From: DATNBT01 sp964579765
GTDB lineage: Bacteria; Acidobacteriota; Vicinamibacteria; Vicinamibacterales; CAVVIG01
DNA length: 17,924 nucleotides
Reading direction: 5' to 3'
NCBI GenBank assembly: GCA_964579765.1
Contig: CAZOIK010000072.1
Span: forward strand, 1-17,924
The position numbers were made by a program, and so were the translations under genes. This document shows positions 1 to 6,845 of this stretch, piece by piece. Positions within the stretch are counted from its first letter, which is position 1; each line of letters opens with the position of its first letter. The notes beneath the pieces were generated by a model. The model did not search any database and had not been told where the DNA came from. It saw only the letters and a program-made list of their open reading frames with translations.

Positions 1-431
1 TCAACGACTCCGGCACGCTCATCACCAACCTCGACGCGCCGGTCTTCGAACCCGGCGGGCTGGCGCCGCTGCCGGCCGACACGCCGCACCGGCTGCGCAG
101 CTGGGCGACGTTTCAGTTCCCGCGCGAAATCGTCGTCTCACCCGCCGTCGAATGGCGCACCGGCTTTCCGTACTCGATCTACGACGTTTACCGACACCGC
201 GTCGGCAGCCCGGACAGCGAACGTTTTCCGGCGTATTTCTCGCTCGACATCACGACGTTCAAGACGTTCGACATCCTCAACAAGCAGTGGGATCTCGGCC
301 TGCAGTTCTTCAACGTGACGAGCCACTTCAACCCGCGCGACGTGCTCAAGGTCGTGGGCACGTCGGAGTTCGGCACGTTCACCAACAGCTTCGGCGTGAC
401 GCTCGGCGGCTATATGCGAGTGCGGTGGTAG
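1..431 (+). CDS. TonB-dependent-receptor-like outer membrane beta-barrel, C-terminal end (partial)
   Basis: The reading frame is open from base 3 to the TAG at 429-431, giving about 142 residues; the start lies outside the window. The translation has the alternating aromatic/polar pattern of outer-membrane barrel strands (WATFQF, VEWRTGFPYSIYD, YFSLDITTFKTF, DLGLQFFNVTSHFNPRDV) and ends in a strand-like GGYMRVRW. The FNVTSHFNPRDV stretch followed by a last strand is typical of the C-terminus of large TonB-dependent receptors (SusC/CarboxypepD-plug type) common in Acidobacteriota. The last residue is Trp rather than the more usual Phe, which still fits the aromatic BAM signal. The protein would sit in the outer membrane and take up a large substrate, but the plug and TonB box are not visible, so the substrate is unknown and a non-TonB barrel cannot be excluded. 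It converges on the DUF3237 gene with a 17-bp gap. Confidence 0.8.
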   Translation, partial: NDSGTLITNLDAPVFEPGGLAPLPADTPHRLRSWATFQFPREIVVSPAVEWRTGFPYSIYDVYRHRVGSPDSERFPAYFSLDITTFKTFDILNKQWDLGLQFFNVTSHFNPRDVLKVVGTSEFGTFTNSFGVTLGGYMRVRW

Positions 432-448
432 TCGCCAATCTCCAGTCG

Positions 449-931
449 TCAGTCGATTCTCCAGAAGCGCAGCAGAACCTCCGACGGATAGCGTTCCCCG
501 GTACCAACGAAGATCGAGCGCGTCAGCATCTGCAGTTCCGGGACGGCGGTTTCGAAAACAGGCGTTGTTCTGAAGTAGACAAGAGACGGATCGACGCGTT
601 CGCCGGCGAGGAGCTTCGTCATGACGTCCGCCGGAGCGTGGCGCACGCCCCGATTGACCACGCCAATCAGGCCGCCGCGGCTGGTCTCGAGTGTGTAGCG
701 CGCGTGAGCCTCGGTTAGACCGTCCGCCCGGACCAGCTGAGTGTCCGCACCGCCAGGCACGACGCGGCCTTCGATTGCGATCTCACCGTGCCCTTTGAAC
801 GTGCCGCCGGTGATCGGCACGATTCTGCGACGCCCGCCGGGGACCTCGCCGATCTCCAACGGCGGGCCGACCTCGGCGAGCACTTCGAGCGCGAGCGTCA
901 GCCTCGGAATCCCGACCATGCCCTCTGCCAT
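449..931 (-). CDS. DUF3237 (UPF0311) family protein
   Basis: This 160-residue protein is full length for the DUF3237 family. Recognisable parts are the N-terminal strand LTLALEVLAEVGPPLEIG, then RRRIVPITGGTFKG, VVPGGADTQLVRADG, HARYTLET, GVRHAPADVMTKLLAGERVDP, YFRTTPVFET and the C-terminal FVGTGER. The family is a single small beta-barrel domain, cytoplasmic, with no settled function. Two start codons are possible, at 931 and 919. I chose 931 because AGGG lies 3 bp and GAGGG about 11 bp upstream, whereas the SD-like AGAGGG before 919 is only 1 bp from that ATG. An upstream in-frame ATG at 970 overlaps the preceding gene and is unlikely. The gene lies 19 bp downstream of the secreted DUF8021-like gene on the same strand, so the two probably share a transcript. 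Confidence 0.87.
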   Translation of the reverse strand: MAEGMVGIPRLTLALEVLAEVGPPLEIGEVPGGRRRIVPITGGTFKGHGEIAIEGRVVPGGADTQLVRADGLTEAHARYTLETSRGGLIGVVNRGVRHAPADVMTKLLAGERVDPSLVYFRTTPVFETAVPELQMLTRSIFVGTGERYPSEVLLRFWRID

Positions 932-953
932 CTGCCCTGTGCCCTCTGCTCTA
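917..953. repeat. Short degenerate direct repeat in the DUF3237 leader
   Basis: On the minus strand GCAGAGGGCA occurs twice, 21 bp apart (949-940 and 928-919), with a partial copy CAGGGCAG between. It starts at the stop codon of the upstream gene and runs into the first codons of the DUF3237 gene, so it creates two ATGs each with a purine-rich SD-like tract before it. It may be low-complexity spacer DNA captured as leader sequence. Confidence 0.5.
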
Positions 954-1847
954 CGACCCCGCCCCCTCACCCCAACCCGAGTGGAGTTGCCCGTTCCCGC
1001 GAAAGAACGCGTGGATCTGCCGGATGAGCCCGTCCTGCACTTTGAAGGTCTCGAAGACCACCGAGCCGTTGTTCTTCGGGTACTCCGGCGGCGTCATGAA
1101 GTTGCCGATCGCCATCACCACGCCGCGATCGACATCCGCGATGTAGAAGCGCCGGTTTCTGACGTTCCACTTCACATCCGCCTTCTGGAATTCGCCGCCG
1201 CAGCTTCCGGCGGTGCGCGGTGCGTTGACGGTGAACGTGCCGAGTTCGACGCGCTGGCACTCGGGATGCCAGGGCACGAGGTGATAGTCGATCTTGTGCG
1301 AGACGGCGTCGAAGTACTGGTTCGCGATGTCGAACAGTTGCTGGCGCGACACCCGCTCGTCGGGCGGAAGCACTGTGTCAAAGATCCGGTCGGGCAGCGT
1401 CAGCGACGCCGGATCCGCGCCGAAGCCGCCCGCCGGCTTCGCGTACGACACCTCCTCGACCTCAGTGATCTTCCGCTGCTCGATTTTCAGGCGCACGATG
1501 TAGAACGCATCCTGCCCGCCGTTGTCTACGACCCCGTAAAACACCGCCGCACCTGAGAGCGGATCAACCAACGCCTGCCGATATGGCAGCCGGCGTCCCG
1601 GCCCCCACATCTCGCCCTTGCCGAGCGTCGTCACGACGCCATTGCTCGTCACGCGGACGTTCGGCGTGACTGTGAGGCGCGACGCGTCGTTGTCGGTGAG
1701 CGCCTCGGTGTAATCCGTGAGAAACCGCAGCAGGCAGCGGCGATCGCACGACGACCCACCGGCCGCCTTCGGCGGCTGTGCCGTGGCGGCCGGCGACAGG
1801 AGCAGCGTCAACGCGGCGGCGGCACCGCCCGCAGAAAGAGCGTTCAT
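951..1847 (-). CDS. Secreted DUF8021-like protein
   Basis: The product is 298 residues. It starts with a Sec signal peptide (hydrophobic AAAALTLLLSPAATAQ, cleavage probably after ATA at about residue 23), so it is periplasmic or secreted. The mature part has a conserved-looking core: FLTDYTEALTDND near the N-terminus, then LFDIANQYFDAVSHKIDYHLVPWHPECQRVE (about residues 165-195), then RRFYIADVDRGVVMAIGNF and VVFETFKVQDGLIRQIHAFFR at the end. From memory this resembles the DUF8021 family of secreted, NTF2-like proteins of unknown function; the NTF2/SnoaL-like assignment is less certain. Four Cys residues in the mature part (SSCDRRC, PECQ, GSCGG) could form disulfides in the periplasm. The gene is 18 bp from the upstream GAF-like gene and 19 bp from the downstream DUF3237 gene, so it may be part of an operon, but a TACAAT box just upstream could give it its own start. 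Confidence 0.82.
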   Translation of the reverse strand: MNALSAGGAAAALTLLLSPAATAQPPKAAGGSSCDRRCLLRFLTDYTEALTDNDASRLTVTPNVRVTSNGVVTTLGKGEMWGPGRRLPYRQALVDPLSGAAVFYGVVDNGGQDAFYIVRLKIEQRKITEVEEVSYAKPAGGFGADPASLTLPDRIFDTVLPPDERVSRQQLFDIANQYFDAVSHKIDYHLVPWHPECQRVELGTFTVNAPRTAGSCGGEFQKADVKWNVRNRRFYIADVDRGVVMAIGNFMTPPEYPKNNGSVVFETFKVQDGLIRQIHAFFRGNGQLHSGWGEGAGS

Positions 1848-1857
1848 GATGCGGGCG

Positions 1858-1863
1858 ATTGTA
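1858..1863 (-). promoter_or_regulatory. Possible -10 box (TACAAT) for the secreted DUF8021-like gene
   Basis: TACAAT on the minus strand ends 10 bp before the ATG at 1847, and no Shine-Dalgarno sequence lies between. No -35 match is visible at 16-18 bp. The same box near a start codon is seen at other genes in this window. Support is weak because the box overlaps the 18-bp intergenic gap. Confidence 0.25.
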
Positions 1864-1865
1864 TG

Positions 1866-2675
1866 TCAGGCCAGGTCGCGGCGGAGCGCCCGCTGTTCCG
1901 AGGAGATGCGGAACAACACGAGCGTAGCGTGCATCAGCAGCAACTCGGCGAACTTCACGAGCGCTTGTGGGGCCGTGGACGCGAACTCGAGACGATCGGA
2001 GTCGTCGGCGTAGATCACTGCGACCACCGCGCCGTGAATCGCGATGGGCAGCGCGACGGCGCAGCCCGGCTCGCCGCCAAACGGCATGCCGGTCGTGCCA
2101 CTGGCGACGCCCGCGAGGGACCCTTCAATGCGGCCCGACGCGACGGCCCGGCCGAGGAGCGACTCGGAGGCCATCGGCATCACGACCTTCGAGATATCCT
2201 GGTCGAAATCAAAGCCAGCCTGCTGCACACCCTCGAACCGTCCGCCGCGCACCGCGAACAAGGCCACGCGCGAGAACTCGCGCACGAGCCCGTCGAAGAG
2301 CGCCGTCAGCGCCTCGGCGAGCGTCGTCGATCGCTCGAGCGCATTGAAGACCGTCAGCAGCTCGTCGAGCGGCAGCGTGATGCACGACAGCGCCTGCTCG
2401 CGGATCGTCGTCGCGTGCTCGTGGCGCAGCTCGTCGAGCGTCCGCTCGAACTGCGCCGACATCTGCGACAGCTCGACGTCGGCGGCGTCAAGCCGTTCGC
2501 GCGCCTCCTGCAGCTCGGCGCGCAGCGCCTCGTTCCACGCGCGCGTCTCCTGCAGTTCCGCGCGCAGCGACTCGGTCTGGGCGCCGACCACGCCGACGAA
2601 TCGCGCGGCGAGCTCCGCGCTCTCAGTGGCCGCCCAGGCCTGCAGGGCCGACAGATCCTTGCCCTTCGGATCCAT
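1866..2675 (-). CDS. Coiled-coil protein with C-terminal GAF-like domain
   Basis: The protein is 269 residues from the ATG at 2675. Residues about 15-100 form a long amphipathic helix rich in LRAELQE, NEALRAELQEARERLDAA and FERTLDELRHEH, i.e. a coiled coil. Residues about 110-265 look like a GAF-type sensor fold: LSTTLAEALTALFDGLVREFSRVALFAVRGGRFEG-like start, then the central GRAVASGRIEGSL helix and GCAVALPIAIHGAVVAVIYADDSD, with a C-terminal helix FAELLLMHATLVLFRI. No output domain (GGDEF, kinase, HTH) is fused. The start is set by coupling: its ATG overlaps the stop of the zinc-ribbon gene by one base (TGATG). A longer frame reaches 2831 but lies inside the zinc-ribbon gene. It may be a cytoplasmic sensor or scaffold acting with that protein; the ligand is unknown. 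Confidence 0.82.
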   Translation of the reverse strand: MDPKGKDLSALQAWAATESAELAARFVGVVGAQTESLRAELQETRAWNEALRAELQEARERLDAADVELSQMSAQFERTLDELRHEHATTIREQALSCITLPLDELLTVFNALERSTTLAEALTALFDGLVREFSRVALFAVRGGRFEGVQQAGFDFDQDISKVVMPMASESLLGRAVASGRIEGSLAGVASGTTGMPFGGEPGCAVALPIAIHGAVVAVIYADDSDRLEFASTAPQALVKFAELLLMHATLVLFRISSEQRALRRDLA

Positions 2676-2869
2676 CAGATCAATCCGGACAGCTCCGACG
2701 AGATCGGCCGCTCGCATTCGGGGCAGACGATCACGTAGCCCTTGCGCGGCAACGTCGAGGTGAACGACACCTGCGCGCGCAGGAGGCGGAACACTTTGAA
2801 CGTCCGGATTTCCTGCTCGCAGTGCGGGCACTGCACGGGAAATTCGAGCGAGTAGAGCGCGCCGTCCAT
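2675..2869 (-). CDS. Small Cys4 zinc-ribbon-like protein
   Basis: This is a 64-residue frame with two CxxC knuckles, C14-P-H-C17 and C49-P-E-C52, separated by 31 residues of strand-like sequence (IRTFKVFRLLRAQVSFTST and KGYVIV). That layout is a classic zinc ribbon. It starts at the ATG at 2869 and ends with TGA at 2675, sharing one base with the ATG of the GAF-like gene (TGATG), so the two are translationally coupled and probably work together. No strong SD site is visible before the ATG. It sits inside a larger open frame on the same strand and would be easy to miss. I do not recognise a named family; possible roles are nucleic-acid or protein binding, or redox sensing. Confidence 0.75.
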   Translation of the reverse strand: MDGALYSLEFPVQCPHCEQEIRTFKVFRLLRAQVSFTSTLPRKGYVIVCPECERPISSELSGLI

Positions 2870-2940
2870 GGCGCGTTTTTGAGAGAGAGGTGTGGTGTCC
2901 ACTGACGGCCTACGCGGGCAAGACGCATTCCAGCGAGGCC

Positions 2941-2996
2941 GCACGACATGGGGTCGTACGAAGGTGCACGAACGTCCATGCACGACACGGTCGTGC
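2941..2996. promoter_or_regulatory. Two GCACGAC dyads upstream of the zinc-ribbon/GAF operon
   Basis: The 146-bp gap 2870-3015 holds two inverted repeats of one motif: GCACGAC-(5 bp)-GTCGTAC at 2941-2959 and GCACGAC-(3 bp)-GTCGTGC at 2980-2996, with a lone half-site GCACGA at 2966-2971. The second dyad is perfect over 7 bp. The position, upstream of the zinc-ribbon gene, fits a pair of operators, but the perfect dyad could also be an RNA hairpin past the end of the 3016-5247 gene. No T-run follows, so a standard intrinsic terminator is unlikely. I see no clear -10/-35 pair in the rest of the gap. Confidence 0.4.
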
Positions 2997-3015
2997 CCAA
3001 CTTTGACAGCCGCGA

Positions 3016-5247
3016 TCACAGAACTCGTACGGCGCTCGCGTCCATTTCGGCAGCGAGCGCGGTACGAGACGCGAGTCCGGCCAGGACATAAGCGAGACAT
3101 CCGAGCAGCATCGCGGCCTGGAAGCCCCACGTCATCGCGACGAACACCGTCGTCACGGATCCAATCACGGACATCACGCCGTTCAGACCCCAGAAGAACG
3201 GCGGCGCAGGCAGCGAGCCTCGGCCGGTGCTCTGCAGTCCGCGCGGGAACGGCATGCCCATCACGAACCCGAGCGGCGCGACGAGCAGCATCGCAATCGC
3301 GATGCGCGCGGCGAGCGGAAGCGGCAGGAGCAGCGGCACGACGTGCGGCAGCGCGACGGCTTCGAGCGCTCCGAGCGCCGCCGCGACGAGACAGGCGCCG
3401 CGCGGCGACACGAACGTGCTGACGGCACTGCCGACGCCGCCGGCCGCCAGCAGCGTGAACAGCAGGATCGCCAGCGTGAAGATCGGGTGTCCGAGCAGGA
3501 GCGTCAGGTTCTGCAGCAACGCGAGCTCGACGCTGATGAACCCGACGCCGAGAGAGGCAAAGTAGACGACCGACGCCGCGTACGGCGCCGTGCGCTTGCG
3601 CTTCGGCTTGCCGAACGCCGCGAACAAGGCCAGCAGCACCAGGTTCGGCGCGAGCAGCCACTCGAACAGCCTTCGGGCAATCGGCTTCGGCATGCCCCAG
3701 GGTCGCTCAATCGCGAAGTAGAACGGGCTGTCGTCGAACACGGGACCGATGAGCGTCGGCGATTCCGCCTCCCACTTCTCCATCGTCGTCGTGCCGTTGA
3801 GGAGTGCCGTGTAGGGTTCAGGCACTGGATAACCGGGGACGATGAGCGGCCTGGCGAGATTCCACGTCTCGAGCTGATCCGATTCGGCGTGCGTGAACGG
3901 ACGCTTACGCAGCATGAACAGCATCTGCGGCGGATCCTCGCGGGTGCCGCGTTTTTCGAGCAGCGCGGCCATCCGCTGCGACGCGCCCTCGGCACCGAGC
4001 AGCGCGACGGAATTGGAGACCAGACGCGGAATGTCCGAGTCCCAGCGAAGGATCACGAGCACGCCGTTGTCGTTGAGGTGGTCGTAGTACGCGCGGAACG
4101 CCTGTGTCGTGTAGAGATAGTTCTCCGACAGCGACAGGCCTCCCGAGGCGACGGACGCCCATGAATCAACGAACCCGAGAAAGATGGTGTCGAACCGGCG
4201 ATGCGTGCGGCTGATGAAATTGCGGCCCTCGCTCTGCACGACCTCCACGTCCGGACGGTCGTAGAGGCTGCCGGCACGCGCGCCATAGTGGCGCACGAAC
4301 TGGATCATCAGCGGATTCATCTCGACCGCCGTCACCTTGCGGCTGCCGGACGCCAGCGCGGCCACGACGTCGGGACCGCCGCCTGGCCCGATGATCAGCG
4401 TCTCGCCGCCAGGGTTGAAATGAAACGGCAGCGCGCGGTACGAGTCGCGCATTTCGTGCACGCTCTCGAGCTTGCCGTCCCACGGCATGATGCTCGTCCA
4501 GGCGTCGGAGTCGATGTAGAGACGCGCGAGGAACTTCGGCGCGACACCTTCGACGGCGTCAATGCGCGAGTACGCGTTCCAGCCGCTCTGGGCGACGTGC
4601 GAGCCCGGGTTTTCGTCCATCTGCCGCCGCATCGCCTTGATCGTTCCGGGGACGACGTGGAAGAGCTGCGTGCGGCCGTTGCTCACAGCGAGCGCCAGCA
4701 CAACGGCGGCGAGAGCGACGGCCGGCACGCGCAGCTTGCGCGCGAGCAGCGCCGAGCCCACGAGCGGCGCCACGGCCGCGAGCAGCAGCGACGCCTCGCC
4801 GCCCACCAACTGAAGGAGAAGCGTCACCGACACGGCGCCGATCGACGCGCCCAGCAGATCGGCGAAGTACAACGACCCCGCGCCGGTGCGGTAGAGGTCG
4901 AAGATCATCGACAGCGCCATCCCGCCGAGGAAGAACGGCACGAGCGGCGTGACGAAATAGACCGGCAGCCGCGACATCTCGAACGGGAACTCGACGAGCA
5001 CCCAGAGGCAGGCGGGAATCGTCAGCCCGTAGAGCATCGTGAACAGCGCGGCCTTCTCGAGCGACGCCGGCCAGGCGCGCTTCAGCATGTGCACGGCCAG
5101 GCCGCCGAGCCCCCAGCCGAGCAGCGCCATCGAGATCGCGACAAACGCGAAGTGATACCAGATGGTCGCCGAGTAAATCCGCGTCAACCCGATTTCGAAG
5201 ACGAGACCGGAGAGCGTGATGAGAAAGACCGCGGCCCGAATGCGCAT
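3016..5247 (-). CDS. Polytopic membrane protein with central spermidine-synthase-like SAM domain
   Basis: The product is 743 residues with three parts. Residues 1-190 contain about seven hydrophobic segments (first at 5-27, then around 30-52, 64-86, 96-115, 123-149, 152-169, 174-189). Residues about 215-480 are a soluble Rossmann methyltransferase/aminopropyltransferase domain with motif I LIIGPGGGPDVVAAL (285-299), acidic residue in VEMNP (E309), and FDTIFLGFVDSW (352-363). The last about 220 residues are again membrane segments (YFASLGVGFISVELALLQNL, FTLAILLFTLLAAGGVGSAV and others). This matches large fused spermidine-synthase-like membrane proteins found in many environmental bacteria. 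Enzymatic polyamine synthesis has not been shown for such fusions, so the substrate is open. It starts at ATG 5247 with no SD; a TATAAC box lies just upstream. Confidence 0.85.
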   Translation of the reverse strand: MRIRAAVFLITLSGLVFEIGLTRIYSATIWYHFAFVAISMALLGWGLGGLAVHMLKRAWPASLEKAALFTMLYGLTIPACLWVLVEFPFEMSRLPVYFVTPLVPFFLGGMALSMIFDLYRTGAGSLYFADLLGASIGAVSVTLLLQLVGGEASLLLAAVAPLVGSALLARKLRVPAVALAAVVLALAVSNGRTQLFHVVPGTIKAMRRQMDENPGSHVAQSGWNAYSRIDAVEGVAPKFLARLYIDSDAWTSIMPWDGKLESVHEMRDSYRALPFHFNPGGETLIIGPGGGPDVVAALASGSRKVTAVEMNPLMIQFVRHYGARAGSLYDRPDVEVVQSEGRNFISRTHRRFDTIFLGFVDSWASVASGGLSLSENYLYTTQAFRAYYDHLNDNGVLVILRWDSDIPRLVSNSVALLGAEGASQRMAALLEKRGTREDPPQMLFMLRKRPFTHAESDQLETWNLARPLIVPGYPVPEPYTALLNGTTTMEKWEAESPTLIGPVFDDSPFYFAIERPWGMPKPIARRLFEWLLAPNLVLLALFAAFGKPKRKRTAPYAASVVYFASLGVGFISVELALLQNLTLLLGHPIFTLAILLFTLLAAGGVGSAVSTFVSPRGACLVAAALGALEAVALPHVVPLLLPLPLAARIAIAMLLVAPLGFVMGMPFPRGLQSTGRGSLPAPPFFWGLNGVMSVIGSVTTVFVAMTWGFQAAMLLGCLAYVLAGLASRTALAAEMDASAVRVL

Positions 5248-5258
5248 GAAGGGATTAA

Positions 5259-5264
5259 GTTATA
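5259..5264 (-). promoter_or_regulatory. Possible -10 box (TATAAC) for the membrane spermidine-synthase-like gene
   Basis: TATAAC on the minus strand ends 11 bp before the ATG at 5247, predicting a 5' leader of only about 5 nt and no room for an SD site. The short AT-rich island 5252-5265 is conspicuous in a GC-rich region and is shared with the divergent FkbM gene. No -35 match is evident. Confidence 0.35.
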
Positions 5265-5266
5265 GC

Positions 5267-6004
5267 ATGTTCGACCGCGCCGCCGGCCTCGCTCGATCGC
5301 TCGCGATCTATCACGCGATTCCGTTTCGACAGCGCAGGCTGCGCCGCCTGTACCGCGAGTTCGTGTGCGCCGGCGATCTCGTCTTCGACATCGGCGCGCA
5401 CGCAGGCAATCACGTCCGCGCCCTCCACGCACTCGGCTGCCGCGTCGTCGCCCTCGAGCCGCAGCCGGACTTCGCGCGACTCCTGCGGCTGCTGTTCGGC
5501 CGATCGGGCGACGTGACGATCGTCGAAGGCGGCGTTGGCGACCGCCCCGGACGCGCCGTACTGTCGATCAGCGAACGTACGCCCACGGTGACGAGCCTCG
5601 CCGACGACTGGCGCGTCGCCCGCGCCGCCGACGACGACTTCGCCGCCGTGCAGTGGAACCGGCGGATCGAGATCGACGTGACGACCGTGGACGCCCTGAT
5701 CGAGCGTCACGGCACGCCGGCGTTCATCAAGATCGACGTCGAGGGCAGCGAGCCCGCGGTACTGGCAGGTCTCAGCCAGCCGGTGCCCGCGCTCGCGTTC
5801 GAGTACCTGCCGCGCGCTGTCGATCGCGTCGCGGCCTGCGTCGATCGCCTGCACTCACTCGGTCAGTACGTCTACAACTGGTCGCCCGGCGAGTCGTACG
5901 CGCTGGCGAGCGGGAACTGGCTCAAAGGACCGGCGCTGCTCGACACGCTCCGCGGACCGCAGGCGCAGCAGCGATCGGGCGACGTGTACGCGCGGCGGGG
6001 CTGA
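5267..6004 (+). CDS. FkbM family SAM-dependent methyltransferase
   Basis: From ATG 5267 the protein has 245 residues, a normal size for the FkbM family. SAM-binding motif I is VFDIGAHAGNHVRAL (39-53), followed by the acidic strand end VVALEPQPDF (60-69). The family signature FIKIDVEGSEPAVLAG is at 153-168, with the Asp-Val-Glu-Gly element. Family members usually O-methylate sugars, polysaccharides or secondary metabolites in the cytoplasm. In-frame ATGs at 5216, 5240 and 5246 lie upstream but overlap the divergent gene's coding sequence, and FkbM proteins normally begin near the residues seen here. The gene is convergent with the methyltransferase ending at 6030, with a REP-like palindrome between. 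It could belong to the neighbouring glycosyl pathway or act alone. Confidence 0.85.
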   Translation: MFDRAAGLARSLAIYHAIPFRQRRLRRLYREFVCAGDLVFDIGAHAGNHVRALHALGCRVVALEPQPDFARLLRLLFGRSGDVTIVEGGVGDRPGRAVLSISERTPTVTSLADDWRVARAADDDFAAVQWNRRIEIDVTTVDALIERHGTPAFIKIDVEGSEPAVLAGLSQPVPALAFEYLPRAVDRVAACVDRLHSLGQYVYNWSPGESYALASGNWLKGPALLDTLRGPQAQQRSGDVYARRG

Positions 6005-6008
6005 GCGC

Positions 6009-6062
6009 GGCGCCCTTGAAAGGGCCGCCCTATGTACGTGGGCCGGGCCTTTCAGGCCCGGC
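6009..6062. repeat. REP-like palindrome doublet, locus A
   Basis: Two palindromic units point away from a shared core TATGTACGTG. The right unit has a perfect 8-bp stem, GCCGGGCC (6042-6049) and GGCCCGGC (6055-6062), around the loop TTTCA. The left unit (6009-6029), read on the minus strand, has the same plan, GGCGGCCC-TTTCA-AGGGCGCC. It begins 4 bp after the FkbM stop and contains the end of the convergent methyltransferase gene. A second cluster of the same family is at 8273-8373. Such doublets resemble BIME/REP elements and may end or stabilise the convergent transcripts. Confidence 0.75.
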
Positions 6063-6845
6063 GTCCAACACTCCCGCGACATCGACGTGGCCGACGACCA
6101 TCTGCGATCGGCCGGCATCGCAGTGCGCACGGCGCCGCGATCGCCACGCGTCGAGCATGCCCCGTCGATCCGGAGCGGTTTCTGTGGCGGCGTCCGCCCA
6201 TCCGTCAACGAGCTGTCGCTGAAGCTCGCGCACGTCGTCGCCGAGCGCCCAGTCGCTTCGTGCCGTCACCACGTCGTAGCCGGCAGCGCGCAGCAGCGCG
6301 ACCGCACGTGACGAGGCATCTGGCCCCAACGCGCGACCCAGCCCCTTGTCGCGGTGCTGATGCTCGTTCACGAGGCGCCGAACGAGCTCGTCATCGGGAT
6401 CGGTCGGCGTGCACGCGATGCCGCCGTCATAGCTCAGCGCGAACAGCACGGCGGCGCGGTTCTCACGACAACGCTCGACCAGTGTCGCCAGCCAATGCTC
6501 TGAGACGAGGTCGAGCAGCGCCGATGCCGTGACAAGCGCACTGCCGCGGAAGATCGCCTCGTCCTCCACGACGGCGTTCAAGTCGGCACAGACCGCCGTC
6601 ACCCCGGCGGGCGCCAGAGACAACAGGACGGGATCGTGGTCAACAAGCGTCCACGTCTGCGGGGCCGGAAGCCGGGGCGACAGATACCGGATGTTGGCGC
6701 CCGTTCCACCCCCAAGATCGATCAGGCGGCCATGACGCGTCCTGCCTGCACTTGCTTCGACGAGCCACGCCACGAGCGCGCTCGAACGTGCCGCGGCATC
6801 CGCCGGCTCCCGCAGCGCGAGCCACTCGGCGCTGAAGCCGCTCAC
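6030..6845 (-). CDS. Class I SAM-dependent methyltransferase
   Basis: The protein is 271 residues from a GTG at 6845, which overlaps the TGA of the glycosyltransferase gene (GTGA), so the two are translationally coupled. SAM-binding features are clear: motif I RLIDLGGGTGANIRYL (40-55), acidic VDHDP (68-72), CADLN (86-90) and TASALLDLVS (107-116). The substrate cannot be read; position after a GT4 gene suggests methylation of the glycosylated product or its precursor. The last residues, AGPERPGPRT and the TAG, are encoded by the REP-like repeat of locus A, so the native C-terminus was probably altered by repeat insertion. A longer frame extends to 7529 but is an out-of-frame shadow of the glycosyltransferase gene. 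Confidence 0.85.
   Translation of the reverse strand: MSGFSAEWLALREPADAAARSSALVAWLVEASAGRTRHGRLIDLGGGTGANIRYLSPRLPAPQTWTLVDHDPVLLSLAPAGVTAVCADLNAVVEDEAIFRGSALVTASALLDLVSEHWLATLVERCRENRAAVLFALSYDGGIACTPTDPDDELVRRLVNEHQHRDKGLGRALGPDASSRAVALLRAAGYDVVTARSDWALGDDVRELQRQLVDGWADAATETAPDRRGMLDAWRSRRRAHCDAGRSQMVVGHVDVAGVLDAGPERPGPRT

Noticed and set aside
741..1556. A 271-residue plus-strand frame over the DUF3237 and DUF8021-like genes
   Set aside because: Both minus-strand genes have recognisable family features and one has a signal peptide; the plus frame has none.
3002..3008. A plus-strand TTGACA at about 3003-3008
   Set aside because: It matches a -35 box, but no plus-strand gene follows and no -10 lies at the right distance.
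3343..4164. A 273-residue plus-strand frame inside the membrane protein gene
   Set aside because: It is the same kind of GC-driven shadow frame, with no start signal or recognisable domain.
4201..5265. A 354-residue plus-strand frame inside the membrane protein gene
   Set aside because: The sequence is Arg/His/Glu rich without domain features and antisense to convincing membrane segments and a SAM motif.
6032..6532. A plus-strand frame starting MYVGRAFQARR
   Set aside because: It starts inside the REP-like repeat and runs antisense to the methyltransferase. The same leader peptide arises from the repeat at 8303 on the other strand, showing that it is repeat-derived and not a gene start.
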